A stretch of DNA of 64,000 nucleotides, taken from contig NZ_PTXN01000012.1 in NCBI RefSeq assembly GCF_012726345.1, forward strand, positions 1 through 64,000. Direction: 5' to 3'. Below the pieces are notes generated by a model. The model made no database searches. It had not been told where the DNA came from and saw only the letters and a program-made list of their open reading frames with translations. This DNA is from Marinomonas sp. UCMA 3892. GTDB lineage: Bacteria; Pseudomonadota; Gammaproteobacteria; Pseudomonadales; Marinomonadaceae. Positions within the stretch are counted from its first letter, which is position 1; every line of letters begins with the position of its first letter. Below are positions 31,501 through 39,126 of this stretch, piece after piece. Made by a program: the position numbers and the translations under genes.

Positions 31501-32344
31501 TCGGGATTGGACTAGAAAAATTAAGCGTTCCCCAGCGCTTACCACTGACATAGATAACAATGCCAATGTAAGCTTCTAACCCAAAGCTCTTATAACAAGG
31601 ATGCTCTTTAATATCACTAATCGCTGTATGGTAATAAGATGTCGGCAAATCACTACCAAGAGTGTGAACACAATAGGTGTTTCCTAGTTCAAACTGCGCT
31701 CCAGGAAGCACTTCTCCATTTGGTGTATGACTGTATTCAACTTGATAAAGGTCACCATCAATTGAACTGATCAGTCCAAAAGGTAAGGTAAATTGATCTA
31801 CACCCACTTTTAGAATTTTTTGCAGCTTCTCATCTAATGACAAATCTGAGTTAGCCGTCACTTCATGCAAGTTCTTTAACGTCTTCAACGTTCGTTTTTG
31901 TGCAGTTGTACCATCATCAATTGATATGGAGCTTCCATCTACATACGACAGCGAAGATAATTGCGCTGAAGATGAGGCCATTAAGGTTGAAAAAAGACCT
32001 ACTAAAGAATCAATATATTCTTCCAGCAACTCATTATTGAGCAAACAAGGAGTATCGCTTAAGGCAATAAATCGAGCATCATAAATACTTAAAGGCTCGA
32101 CAATACAACTAGCAATATTGGGTAAATCAGAAAACAAAACGTGTGCGGAAGGTTTGCTTTTTATATCGGAGTATCGGGAGGAAGGAAAAGCATTAAAGCG
32201 AGATAGTTTAGCGGAATAATTTTTCTGATGAAGGCCATCGACCTCACCAGAAAAAACGATTGTACCATCTTGAAAAAGCAATCCACTCCAAGACATTCCT
32301 AAAAGAGATCTGGCCACCTTTAAAGCAGCTTCTAATTGATCCAT
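28568..32344 (-). CDS. Hybrid sensor histidine kinase with GAF, PAS, two REC and Hpt domains
   Basis: A 1258-residue phosphorelay protein with no clear membrane segment. Order: N-terminal unassigned region, GAF (about 170-315), PAS (about 333-445, DNAPEAIIHVGANREIKMLN), second PAS (about 455-580), HisKA with the phospho-His in ATMSHEIRTPLNG (about 615), HATPase (N box LTNLISNAIKFT, G boxes GVGIAD and GGTGLGLAI), REC1 (phospho-Asp in VLDYLMPELDG), REC2 (IFMDLHMPVMDG) and Hpt (LAHSLKSVSQNVGA). It resembles BarA/TorS-type relay kinases. It is coupled with the REC-GGDEF gene. Confidence 0.93.
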   Translation of the reverse strand: MDQLEAALKVARSLLGMSWSGLLFQDGTIVFSGEVDGLHQKNYSAKLSRFNAFPSSRYSDIKSKPSAHVLFSDLPNIASCIVEPLSIYDARFIALSDTPCLLNNELLEEYIDSLVGLFSTLMASSSAQLSSLSYVDGSSISIDDGTTAQKRTLKTLKNLHEVTANSDLSLDEKLQKILKVGVDQFTLPFGLISSIDGDLYQVEYSHTPNGEVLPGAQFELGNTYCVHTLGSDLPTSYYHTAISDIKEHPCYKSFGLEAYIGIVIYVSGKRWGTLNFSSPIPKNQPFGEDDYEVMKLLAQWVGNEMTRSQDRTVQIQYENELREQKVFFKSLFDNAPEAIIHVGANREIKMLNPAFTELFGYRLDELQGQTTQVLYAEESDFIKRGQAYNADMKDVLNRYRVSYKSKQGKIFHAETIGSIIRNADGNLGGYIAHIRDVTERLAVEQKMIDTNLRLSIAADAAGIGVWEFDLQDSTLQWDDWMYRLYGFAEDERTSPLQVWDDCVYTEDKNRLAEVFSSLERSGAYFTTKEDASHISKELDFDFRIKRKDGQVRYLKSNGAIVFNKKGQASHLVGVNMDITSRKETEVLLRNASDQAVAASKAKSDFLATMSHEIRTPLNGVLGMAELLSGTKLNPEQTTQLNVLKESGEGLLGLINDLLDFSKIEAGHISIERVDFNLEKAIYDVIRLLMMRADEKGIDLLVEYDEVCPRFLVGDVFRIKQILTNLISNAIKFTSIGHVLVSVKGIVDKHGMVSITISVADTGVGIADKVQPHLFTAFVQADSSTTRKFGGTGLGLAITKQLIGLMNGNISLSSKLNVGSTFTVTFALPESHAMSYIETIVDENLLLGKKTLVIDDNETNLTILKNQLRSCDIYADAEISPVDALSRIEQSINDDSPYQIIVLDYLMPELDGLMLSKLIREVSGSLYQPIILMTSSVGRLSQDELSTAGVNMSIVKPMSALTLKKGLVSALSSNLLGHQLPCTEVSDEDELKDNLNGEKKGLILVVEDMKANLAVAQGILTRMGFDVIAAENGKVGVEMWGTHQPDLIFMDLHMPVMDGMSAMRAIRQAEKNSGNRRVPIIALTADIMPETLAEVFRAGGDGLVPKPFKQKEFISMLDEWLPSGHQSPDESLNKHQSTNSIFDVKSDVIIDESVLNELKVLLGNDFTLLIDAFFDDAQNIMVSFDKMLSKEDEADYVLVSRLAHSLKSVSQNVGAMTMSSMAAQLEQESRQGDVPDLKAKLQEILSMYQNVKNKLQGML

Positions 32345-32465
32345 CCATTTCCCCTAAACTCGCCACATTGTAAAAGGCATTTAACAACACTCATTAATGT
32401 ATTGCCCTGCCCGATAGAACATAACAGAAAATCAGGGATCTGCTAACCAAAACCTTCCAAGAAAA

Positions 32466-32717
32466 TTATGGCAGTAACTTATCAATCAGTACACAATCCT
32501 TAGTATCATTACGGCTGGCTTTAACCTTATCCAACACCTTTTGTGCAACGTCTTTTTGACGCTCTGAAACATATTTAGAATCAACTGTCTTTTGAACGTT
32601 ACTCAAGTAAGCATCTAACTTTGGCGTGCAATAATCGTCAAATGCCAAGGCGCTAGTTGAAGTAAGGAATGCAGAAATACCAATCAAGCCAACAGAGAGC
32701 GAAGTTTTGAACAACAT
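32466..32717 (-). CDS. Small secreted protein of unknown function
   Basis: I do not recognise the family. The ATG at 32717 (GGGAAA upstream) gives 83 residues. The first 25 form a Sec signal peptide ending SALA, with cleavage probably before FDDYC. The mature protein is about 58 residues, charged, helical in character (LDAYLSNVQKTVDSKYVSER), with two cysteines (DDYC and KDCV) that could form a disulfide. It stands alone between the kinase gene and the ABC operon. Confidence 0.7.
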   Translation of the reverse strand: MLFKTSLSVGLIGISAFLTSTSALAFDDYCTPKLDAYLSNVQKTVDSKYVSERQKDVAQKVLDKVKASRNDTKDCVLIDKLLP

Positions 32718-32837
32718 AATTTTTCCCAATACGATGTTAAGTTAGAAAAAATTAGACCATAGACTAGGGTAAAGTGAAACCTCAAGGTGGATTCGAATCA
32801 TTCATTTACTTGTTTAAATCACGAACTGACCTAATCA

Positions 32838-32896
32838 TAATGACATTGAGCAAGAGTACCAAGAATACTCTACTCAATGTCATTAACACTTTTTTT
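32838..32896 (+). repeat. Long nested inverted repeat with a T-run on the plus strand
   Basis: A 13-bp perfect outer stem (TAATGACATTGAG/CTCAATGTCATTA) encloses a 6-bp inner stem (AGAGTA/TACTCT) with a 7-base loop, and seven T follow four bases later on the plus strand. On the minus strand it lies just past the ABC ATPase stop but has no T-run in that direction. It may end that operon by folding alone, or be an orphan plus-strand terminator. Confidence 0.6.
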
Positions 32897-32901
32897 GCGT
32901 A

Positions 32902-34290
32902 CTATAAGGTTATAACTTGATGGCAGGTTTTCTGCACTAGCGCTGGGTCATGGCTAACAAGTAAAACCGCACAACCCGCTTCACTGGCCAATTCAACCAA
33001 TAAGGCAGTCACCTCTTTGGCAGTAATAGGATCAAGCCGAGAAGTCGGCTCATCAGCGAATAAAAACACTGGATCCAATAACAAGGCCCGCAATATAGCA
33101 AAGCGCTGCAACTCACCACCTGACACCCCCAAACAGTTACGTTCTAGAATGACTTTTGGCAAAGACAAACGATCCATCAAAGGCGCGATACGTGCTCTAT
33201 CAATGCCATGCAAATTGATCAAGTCATCCAATAACTTGCCAAGGGTGACACTAGCCGAAAAAGCAGATGGCGGATCTTGATACAGTTTCAGCCATTGATA
33301 CGGTTTAGCCGTTTTATCAAAGCGAGTAATGCTTCCCGACGCTACAGGCAAAAAGTTAAGCAAAGCATCGCCAAGTGACGACTTACCACAGCCACTATCA
33401 CCAACAACGCCGACCACTTCTCCTTTTTTTATAGAAAAAGACAAGTCATCGAATAAAGTGCGACCGCCACGTTTAACACTGACCTTATCCGCTACTAAGA
33501 TATTTTCAGCGCTGTCTTTGCGTACCGATGGAGCGATATCTGTCCAAGCACTAGGCTCAGCAGTAATCAATTCTCGCGTGTAATCATCTTTTGGATAATC
33601 CAACACCTGACTCGCTTCACCCTGCTCTACCAAACGACCTTCTTTCATTACCAAAAGCAGACCACCCAGCTGTCGAGCCACCGCCACATCATGCGTGATG
33701 GTCAATAAACTTCCTAAGGCTGAGCGAGTTTGCAACAAACTCACAATGCCATCACGACGTGATACATCCAGACCTTTGGTTGGCTCATCGGCCAAAATCA
33801 CATGCGCACCGCCTGCCGTTGCTGCGGCAATAGCAAGACGTTGCGCCATGCCTCCTGACAATTCACCAGGTCGTTTGTGACCATTATCCTCTAAGCCAAC
33901 ATGCTGTAAGTCATTTTCAGCCAATGAAAGCGACTCTTCGTCCGTTTTTTCCCTGACGAACTTATACACCTCCTGCACTTGATCGACGCCTTTCATTAAA
34001 GGGTCAAGTGAGTTCCAAGGCTCTTGAGGCAGCATAACCAAATCCCGCCCCCATAAAGCTTTACGCTCGTCGATTGTCATCGTACGACCGAAAACTTCCA
34101 CGTCACCAGAAACCGTCAAATTTTCTGGTAACAAGCCCATAATGGCTTGTGCTAACAAGCTTTTACCGGATCCAGTTTGACCAAGAATCGTTAATGGCTC
34201 ACCTTGATGCAACGTTAAAGACATGGGTTCAAGCAAACAGGTTTTATCTGCGTATACGGCCACATTGGTTAATTTCAGCAACACACTCAT
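32902..34290 (-). CDS. ABC transporter ATPase, two fused nucleotide-binding domains (DppDF/NikDE type)
   Basis: A 462-residue protein with two complete ATPase cassettes. NBD1: GQTGSGKS, ELSGGMAQR, VILADEPTKGLD, ITHD. NBD2 (from about residue 245): GDSGCGKSS, VSGGELQR, LFADEPTSRLD, VSHD. Peptide/nickel importers usually have two separate ATPases; here one chain supplies both. The ATG at 34290 overlaps the upstream permease stop as ATGA. It is the last gene of the importer operon. Confidence 0.92.
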   Translation of the reverse strand: MSVLLKLTNVAVYADKTCLLEPMSLTLHQGEPLTILGQTGSGKSLLAQAIMGLLPENLTVSGDVEVFGRTMTIDERKALWGRDLVMLPQEPWNSLDPLMKGVDQVQEVYKFVREKTDEESLSLAENDLQHVGLEDNGHKRPGELSGGMAQRLAIAAATAGGAHVILADEPTKGLDVSRRDGIVSLLQTRSALGSLLTITHDVAVARQLGGLLLVMKEGRLVEQGEASQVLDYPKDDYTRELITAEPSAWTDIAPSVRKDSAENILVADKVSVKRGGRTLFDDLSFSIKKGEVVGVVGDSGCGKSSLGDALLNFLPVASGSITRFDKTAKPYQWLKLYQDPPSAFSASVTLGKLLDDLINLHGIDRARIAPLMDRLSLPKVILERNCLGVSGGELQRFAILRALLLDPVFLFADEPTSRLDPITAKEVTALLVELASEAGCAVLLVSHDPALVQKTCHQVITL

Positions 34291-35069
34291 GCTCGTTTCC
34301 CCGCCAATAAATGAAATGCAAACACCATCAAAGCAATCACCACTAAAGGTTGTGCTAATAGCCAAGGCGCATCACTGTAATACGGGAATAACTCAACCGT
34401 CATCAAACCCAACTCAGCCAATGGCGGCTGTATGCCAACATAAACAAAACCTAATGACGCCATGGTTAAGATGGCACTTGCACCGCCAAATGCAGCTAAG
34501 GTAAAAACTGAAGGTGATATTGCAGGCCAGATGTGCCGTTTAAACTGATACCAACGACCAAAGCCCATCATCGCTGATGATTGTCTAGCTGGGCTCTGAA
34601 TAACGCCTTGCGTTATGGCTCGTACAACACGGAAATACTCTACCCATTGCACCAACGAAATCGCCAAGTACAACATCAAGAAAGACCCTGGAACAATGGC
34701 AGCAAATAGCAAGACAACAACCAAACCAGGTAGAGCGAGTAAAATATTCACCACCACACCCAAGACAGAATCGACTTTTTTACCACCCCAAGCGGCCCAA
34801 ACTCCGAATGCCGTCCCCACTATGGATGAGGTCAGCATACACATCAAACTGAGCGCAAAAGACAAGCCGACGGCATGAGCCATACGTGTTAACATGCTAC
34901 GACCATATTGATCGGTACCAAGCCAATGAACCGCCGACGGTGCTTCCATAATCGCATTTAAGTTTTGTTCTGACATACTGTACGGTGAAAAAGAAACACC
35001 CAAGACAGAAAACGCCAAAAGGCTCAGTAAAATACCTAAACCAAGCCATTGTGAAGATCTCATTTTCAT
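34287..35069 (-). CDS. ABC transporter permease (DppC/NikC type)
   Basis: A 260-residue inner-membrane permease of the peptide/nickel class, with about six helices. The N-terminus has LLAFSVLGVSFSPYSMSEQN and HWLGTDQYGRSMLTRM, the DppC/NikC signature. The EAA-like ATPase contact is around AITQGVIQSPARQSSAMMGF. It overlaps both neighbours by four bases (ATGA). Confidence 0.92.
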   Translation of the reverse strand: MKMRSSQWLGLGILLSLLAFSVLGVSFSPYSMSEQNLNAIMEAPSAVHWLGTDQYGRSMLTRMAHAVGLSFALSLMCMLTSSIVGTAFGVWAAWGGKKVDSVLGVVVNILLALPGLVVVLLFAAIVPGSFLMLYLAISLVQWVEYFRVVRAITQGVIQSPARQSSAMMGFGRWYQFKRHIWPAISPSVFTLAAFGGASAILTMASLGFVYVGIQPPLAELGLMTVELFPYYSDAPWLLAQPLVVIALMVFAFHLLAGKRA

Positions 35070-36001
35070 TGATTTTTCACTCCTCTTGGATCAATCCATA
35101 GGCAAATAATATCCACCAGGGTATTGAGCAAAACAAACAATATTCCCATCATCAAAGCAGAGCCTTGAATCACCGGAATATCACGAGCAAAAATCGCATG
35201 CGCCAAACCATGGCCAATTCCAGGCCAAGAAAATAGCGACTCAATCATCACAATCCCTTCAATCATACTCACCAGCTGGATGCCGAAAAACGCCACCACA
35301 GGTAAGGCAATATTGCGCGCACCATGACGACGAAAGGTTTGCCACAATGACAACCCTTTCACCTGTGAAAACTGATAAAATGCTGACTGAAACGTTTTTT
35401 TAGCCGAATCTCTCACCACTCGATTTGAAACCGCAGCTAAACTTAACGCTAAGGTTATGGCCGGAAGCACAAGGTGCGCTGGAGAACCAAAACCCGCCAC
35501 AGGAAATAAGTTCCAATTCAACGCAAACAGCAAGATAAACAACACTCCGATAACAAACACAGGCATTGAACGAATCACACTCGATAATCCCATCAAGATA
35601 GAATCTAACGGATTGCCACGCCACGCACTTAATAACCCCAAAGGCACAGCGATTAAAACCGATACGATCAAGCCAGCGAAAGCCAGTAATAATGAATGCC
35701 CAAGCATGTGCTGTACTGTATCAATCACAGGCAAACCACTAACCAAAGAGTCACCTAGTTTTAGCTGCATAAGGTCAGTCAACCAATGCCAATAAGCAGT
35801 TAATGCACTTTGATCCAATTTGAGTTCTTCACGAACGAGAGCAGCTGCTTGAGAATCCACATTATCTTGACCATAACGACTGGCCGCAATTCGGTAGGCC
35901 ATGTCACCGGGCAAGGATCGCATCAAAATAAAGGTCAGCGTTCCGACGCCCCAGATCACCGTAATCAACTGCAGCAATCTTTTAAAAAGCATTACCTTCA
36001 T
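35066..36001 (-). CDS. ABC transporter permease (DppB/NikB type)
   Basis: A 311-residue permease with the DppB/NikB start FKRLLQLITVIWGVGTLTFI and RSLPGD, a large loop, then helices from about residue 100 and the C-terminal FSWPGIGHGLAHAIFARDIP motif. It overlaps the binding-protein gene and the second permease by four bases each, so all four genes are translationally coupled. Confidence 0.93.
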   Translation of the reverse strand: MKVMLFKRLLQLITVIWGVGTLTFILMRSLPGDMAYRIAASRYGQDNVDSQAAALVREELKLDQSALTAYWHWLTDLMQLKLGDSLVSGLPVIDTVQHMLGHSLLLAFAGLIVSVLIAVPLGLLSAWRGNPLDSILMGLSSVIRSMPVFVIGVLFILLFALNWNLFPVAGFGSPAHLVLPAITLALSLAAVSNRVVRDSAKKTFQSAFYQFSQVKGLSLWQTFRRHGARNIALPVVAFFGIQLVSMIEGIVMIESLFSWPGIGHGLAHAIFARDIPVIQGSALMMGILFVLLNTLVDIICLWIDPRGVKNQ

Positions 36002-37554
36002 AGATTTACGAACTCCATTTCATTCAAGAAATAACTGCGCTCAAATGGGTCAAAACGGAAACCTTTAATTCGCTTATTGACGGCCGTTTGCTGCACATAA
36101 GATGACACAGGAATGACAGGACGCTCGTTATAAATTATTTGAGCACTGCGCTGAGCAATTTCTTTGTACTTTACTGGGTCAGAGGTTTGCTCTAGCTCTA
36201 ATAAATCAGCGCTTAATTCTTTATTGTTCCAATTCATTGCGCCCCAATCACCACCGCCATCAGAGCCATAATCGGACAACATCACACCAAGTGGATCGGC
36301 AATAAAACCATAGTTTCTCGCCATCAAAGCAGCTTCCAACGATCCATCCTGATGGCCCATTGGAATTGCACTAGAATTGGTTACTTCTACATTGGTCTTT
36401 ACACCAATTTTTTCCCACTGGGCTTGAATTGACGTGGCAACCGTTGTCAACTCAGGTCGATCTGCATAAGTAATCAGTGTTAACTCAAACAGCTCGCCAT
36501 TTCTTTCTAAATAGCCCTGTGCATTTTTCTTCCAGCCCAATTCAGCCAATAGTGAATCAGGCATTCCGGCGGAGGCTTCCGTTTCATCAGAAACATCATC
36601 TAAATACCAGTTCGTCATCGAAGCAGGTAAAATCTGCTCAGCTTCAGAGCCTGGAATGTGCAAAACACCTTTAGCAATGCCCTTTCTATCAATGGCTAAG
36701 CTCAGTGCTTTACGCGCTCGCACATCCTCTAAAAAACGATGGCCGCTGTTTAGCTTCAAAACAATGGTTCTTGGAATTGGGTTGGAATGTACCGTTAGAA
36801 TATCCATTTTTTCAAGAGACGCTAAACTGGCTGGGTCCAAGCCAAACACGATATCAGCTTGACCGCTTTTCGCCTGAAGAACACGACTTTCTGCACGATG
36901 ACCCGTTAGATAGCTGGCATATTGGATACTGGCTTTTTTCCCCCAGTAATCATCAAATCGTTCAACAACTAGCTTATGGGGTGGCTCAAACTGAAACACC
37001 TTGTAAGGACCTGTACCTGCCAAGGTAACAACTTCACCATTATCGTCATAAGCCGCTGGCGATAAAATGCCATTCGCGTAATTCGCTAAAACGGCACCCA
37101 ATGGCGTAAATGGACGAGTCAAAGTAATAATGACCGTGTGATTATCTTTAGCATAGATTTTTTCAATTGGCGCTTTACGTAACGCGCCATGTTTAGACTT
37201 AGCAATCTCCAAGCTATTAACAACGGCATCTGCGTCCATCGCAGCGCCATCGTGGAAACGTACGTCATCGCGTAGATTAAACGTCCAAATTTTTGCATCA
37301 TCACTAACTTTCCAATCTTTAGCCAAAGCTGGAATTAGTAAGCCCTTTTCATCTACGTCCAAAAGGGTTTCTAAGACCTGCATTCGGCTAAAAACAAAGC
37401 CATTTTTAGAAGGTGATAGACTGGTAAACTCAAATGCACCACTGATTGAAACGGTATTTGATGACGTTGGGCCCGAGCAGGCAGACAAAGCCAATGCACC
37501 ACTAACAAGAGAGACGCAAAAAAGCATTCGCTTTAAAAAAGGCATTACTTTCAT
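35998..37554 (-). CDS. ABC transporter substrate-binding lipoprotein (family 5, peptide/nickel type)
   Basis: A 518-residue extracytoplasmic solute-binding protein with a lipoprotein signal (LSAC lipobox near residue 26) and the SBP_bac_5 pattern: LLDVDEKGLLIPALAKDW, RFHDGAAMDADAVVNSL, GTGPYKV. The family takes peptides, nickel chelates or opines. A Zur-like palindrome in the promoter hints at a zinc or zinc-chelate substrate, which is inference. The ATG at 37554 is preferred (GGAA nine bases upstream, leader compatible with the promoter); the frame is open to 37569. Confidence 0.88.
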   Translation of the reverse strand: MKVMPFLKRMLFCVSLVSGALALSACSGPTSSNTVSISGAFEFTSLSPSKNGFVFSRMQVLETLLDVDEKGLLIPALAKDWKVSDDAKIWTFNLRDDVRFHDGAAMDADAVVNSLEIAKSKHGALRKAPIEKIYAKDNHTVIITLTRPFTPLGAVLANYANGILSPAAYDDNGEVVTLAGTGPYKVFQFEPPHKLVVERFDDYWGKKASIQYASYLTGHRAESRVLQAKSGQADIVFGLDPASLASLEKMDILTVHSNPIPRTIVLKLNSGHRFLEDVRARKALSLAIDRKGIAKGVLHIPGSEAEQILPASMTNWYLDDVSDETEASAGMPDSLLAELGWKKNAQGYLERNGELFELTLITYADRPELTTVATSIQAQWEKIGVKTNVEVTNSSAIPMGHQDGSLEAALMARNYGFIADPLGVMLSDYGSDGGGDWGAMNWNNKELSADLLELEQTSDPVKYKEIAQRSAQIIYNERPVIPVSSYVQQTAVNKRIKGFRFDPFERSYFLNEMEFVNL

Positions 37555-37586
37555 ATCCATATTTTCCATAACAACAAAATAAAAAA

Positions 37587-37619
37587 GTTATGATATAACA
37601 TATTAAACAATTCTGACAA
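37587..37619 (-). promoter_or_regulatory. Promoter of the ABC importer with a Zur-like operator over the -10
   Basis: Reading minus, TTGTCA (37614-37619) and TATCAT (37590-37595) are 18 bases apart, each 5 of 6 to the sigma-70 consensus. The perfect palindrome GTTAT-GAT-ATAAC (37587-37599) covers the -10 and matches the E. coli Zur core GTTATANTATAAC at all but one fixed position. A repressor bound there would block transcription. The importer's start codon is 33 bases downstream. Confidence 0.6.
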
Positions 37620-37698
37620 TCATTTGAGAACAACTTGCATCAAAGTCTAAAATTTAATCAGAACTGATATAAGTAACTCATCTGATTGATGTACAAAT

Positions 37699-37733
37699 CA
37701 AAAAAAACCAGCTCAACAGAAATTGAACTGGTT
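37699..37733 (-). terminator. Terminator after the sugar-binding protein gene
   Basis: The stem AACCAGTTCAA/TTGAGCTGGTT (one G-T pair) with a 6-base loop is followed by seven or more T on the minus strand. It insulates the galactoside locus from the peptide/nickel-type operon. Confidence 0.85.
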
Positions 37734-37788
37734 ATAACAAACTTATTACCTAAGACCTTTTGATTATTAAGCAGAAGTAAACTTATAT

Positions 37789-39015
37789 CTATTTTTTGAA
37801 AACGCGTTTTCTCACACCTTCTAATCGTTTAAGGATTGCATCAAGACGCTCTGGTTTTACCATAAACTCTTGGAAACCTTTCATGCCTTCTTGAGCCATG
37901 CTTGGATCAGTATCACGATCATAGAACTGAGCGGTACCAGCAGCACTGTTTAACATTGCTACACCTTTATTCAAGAAAAAGTCATCCGGAGCTTTCGCTT
38001 TAATATTAGGTGGAATCTGTAACAAGACAGCATTTAGCATAGTTTGATTATCGGCACGTGCCATGAACTCCAAGAATTTCCGTGCATCAACTTTGTTTTT
38101 TGCTTTTGCTGGAATATGAACTGTTTCCATTGGTGCATCTTCGGCAATGGGAATGGCTGGATCAATGGTAGGAAATTGGAAGAAGCCCATCTTACCGTCA
38201 AGTTCTTTAGGGAAGTTTGGCACAATAAAGTTACCAATCAAGTACATGGCTGCTTGGCCGTTGTACATAAATGGCTGCGCTTCTTGCCAAGAATAAGAAG
38301 CATGGTTTTCTAGGAAATAACCTTTATCAATAAGTTCTTTCCAATGCTCAAACGTCTTACGAACCCGAGGATCTGTATAAGGAATTTTACCGTCCATCAA
38401 ATCGATATGAAAATCCAAACCATTGGTACGCAAATTCAAGTAATCAAACCAACCCGCTGCTGTCCATAAATACTTAGTGCCTATTGTAATAGGAGTAACA
38501 TCATTGGCTTTTAGCTTCGCGTTGACAGCAAGAAATTCGTCCCACGTTTTAGGTTCAGACAAACCTAACTTGTCAAAGATATCTTTACGGTAATAAATTC
38601 CCCATTGATAATAACTGTAGGGAATGCCCCATTGCTTATTGTTCAATGTAGAAGCGGCAGTCGCTGCAGGCATAATTTCTTTCAAACCGAGTTTTTGCCA
38701 AATATCACTAACATCTTCAAACAAATCACGGTCAACAAAGCTTTTCATACGATTGCCTGAATACCAGAAAACAATGTCTGGTGGCGTAGTGGAAAGCCAA
38801 TTACGAATAGCCGTTTTATAACCTTCTTTGTCATACAGGTTGTATTTCACTGTAATGTCAGGATTTTCACTTTCGAACTTCTGCACCATTTCAGTGAACG
38901 CTTTCTTTGGCGCTGGATCTGCCTGATCAGAGTTAATCACCAAGGTACCAGCATTAGCAATAGAGACAGCACCTAATGCCATTGCCCCTACTAATAAGGA
39001 TTGTATTTTTTTCAT
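37789..39015 (-). CDS. ABC sugar-binding protein (family 1), probable galactoside importer
   Basis: A 408-residue periplasmic binding protein with a signal peptide (MKKIQSLLVGAMALGAVSIA, cleavage after ANA), then GTLVINSDQADPAPKKAFTE and the SBP_bac_1 pattern WGIPYSYYQWGIYYRKDIFD and GQAAMYLIGNF. It should deliver galactosides to the two permeases encoded upstream. The ATG at 39015 has AGAGGG upstream. It is last in the locus but has its own intergenic region with two IclR-like palindromes, so it can be expressed more strongly than the rest. Confidence 0.9.
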   Translation of the reverse strand: MKKIQSLLVGAMALGAVSIANAGTLVINSDQADPAPKKAFTEMVQKFESENPDITVKYNLYDKEGYKTAIRNWLSTTPPDIVFWYSGNRMKSFVDRDLFEDVSDIWQKLGLKEIMPAATAASTLNNKQWGIPYSYYQWGIYYRKDIFDKLGLSEPKTWDEFLAVNAKLKANDVTPITIGTKYLWTAAGWFDYLNLRTNGLDFHIDLMDGKIPYTDPRVRKTFEHWKELIDKGYFLENHASYSWQEAQPFMYNGQAAMYLIGNFIVPNFPKELDGKMGFFQFPTIDPAIPIAEDAPMETVHIPAKAKNKVDARKFLEFMARADNQTMLNAVLLQIPPNIKAKAPDDFFLNKGVAMLNSAAGTAQFYDRDTDPSMAQEGMKGFQEFMVKPERLDAILKRLEGVRKRVFKK

Positions 39016-39046
39016 GTAAATAAGCCCTCTTCTTGTTTTTATTAAT

Positions 39047-39061
39047 TGGAACCAAGTTTCA
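39047..39061. promoter_or_regulatory. IclR-like operator, copy A
   Basis: TGGAA-CCAAG-TTTCA has the same layout as the perfect palindrome at 47590-47608 (TGGAA-TAAAG-TTCCA), with one arm mismatch. It lies 32 bases before the sugar-binding protein start. Confidence 0.5.
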
Positions 39062-39094
39062 GTATTGACCAAACAAAAAAAATTAATCAATAAA

Positions 39095-39109
39095 CGAAAC
39101 AAAGTTCCA
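39095..39109. promoter_or_regulatory. IclR-like operator, copy B
   Basis: CGAAA-CAAAG-TTCCA; read on the minus strand it is TGGAA-CTTTG-TTTCG. It matches the layout of the other two sites with two arm changes, and lies 48 bases from copy A in the same intergenic region. Confidence 0.4.
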
Positions 39110-39126
39110 TTTAAATAGCTATTTTA

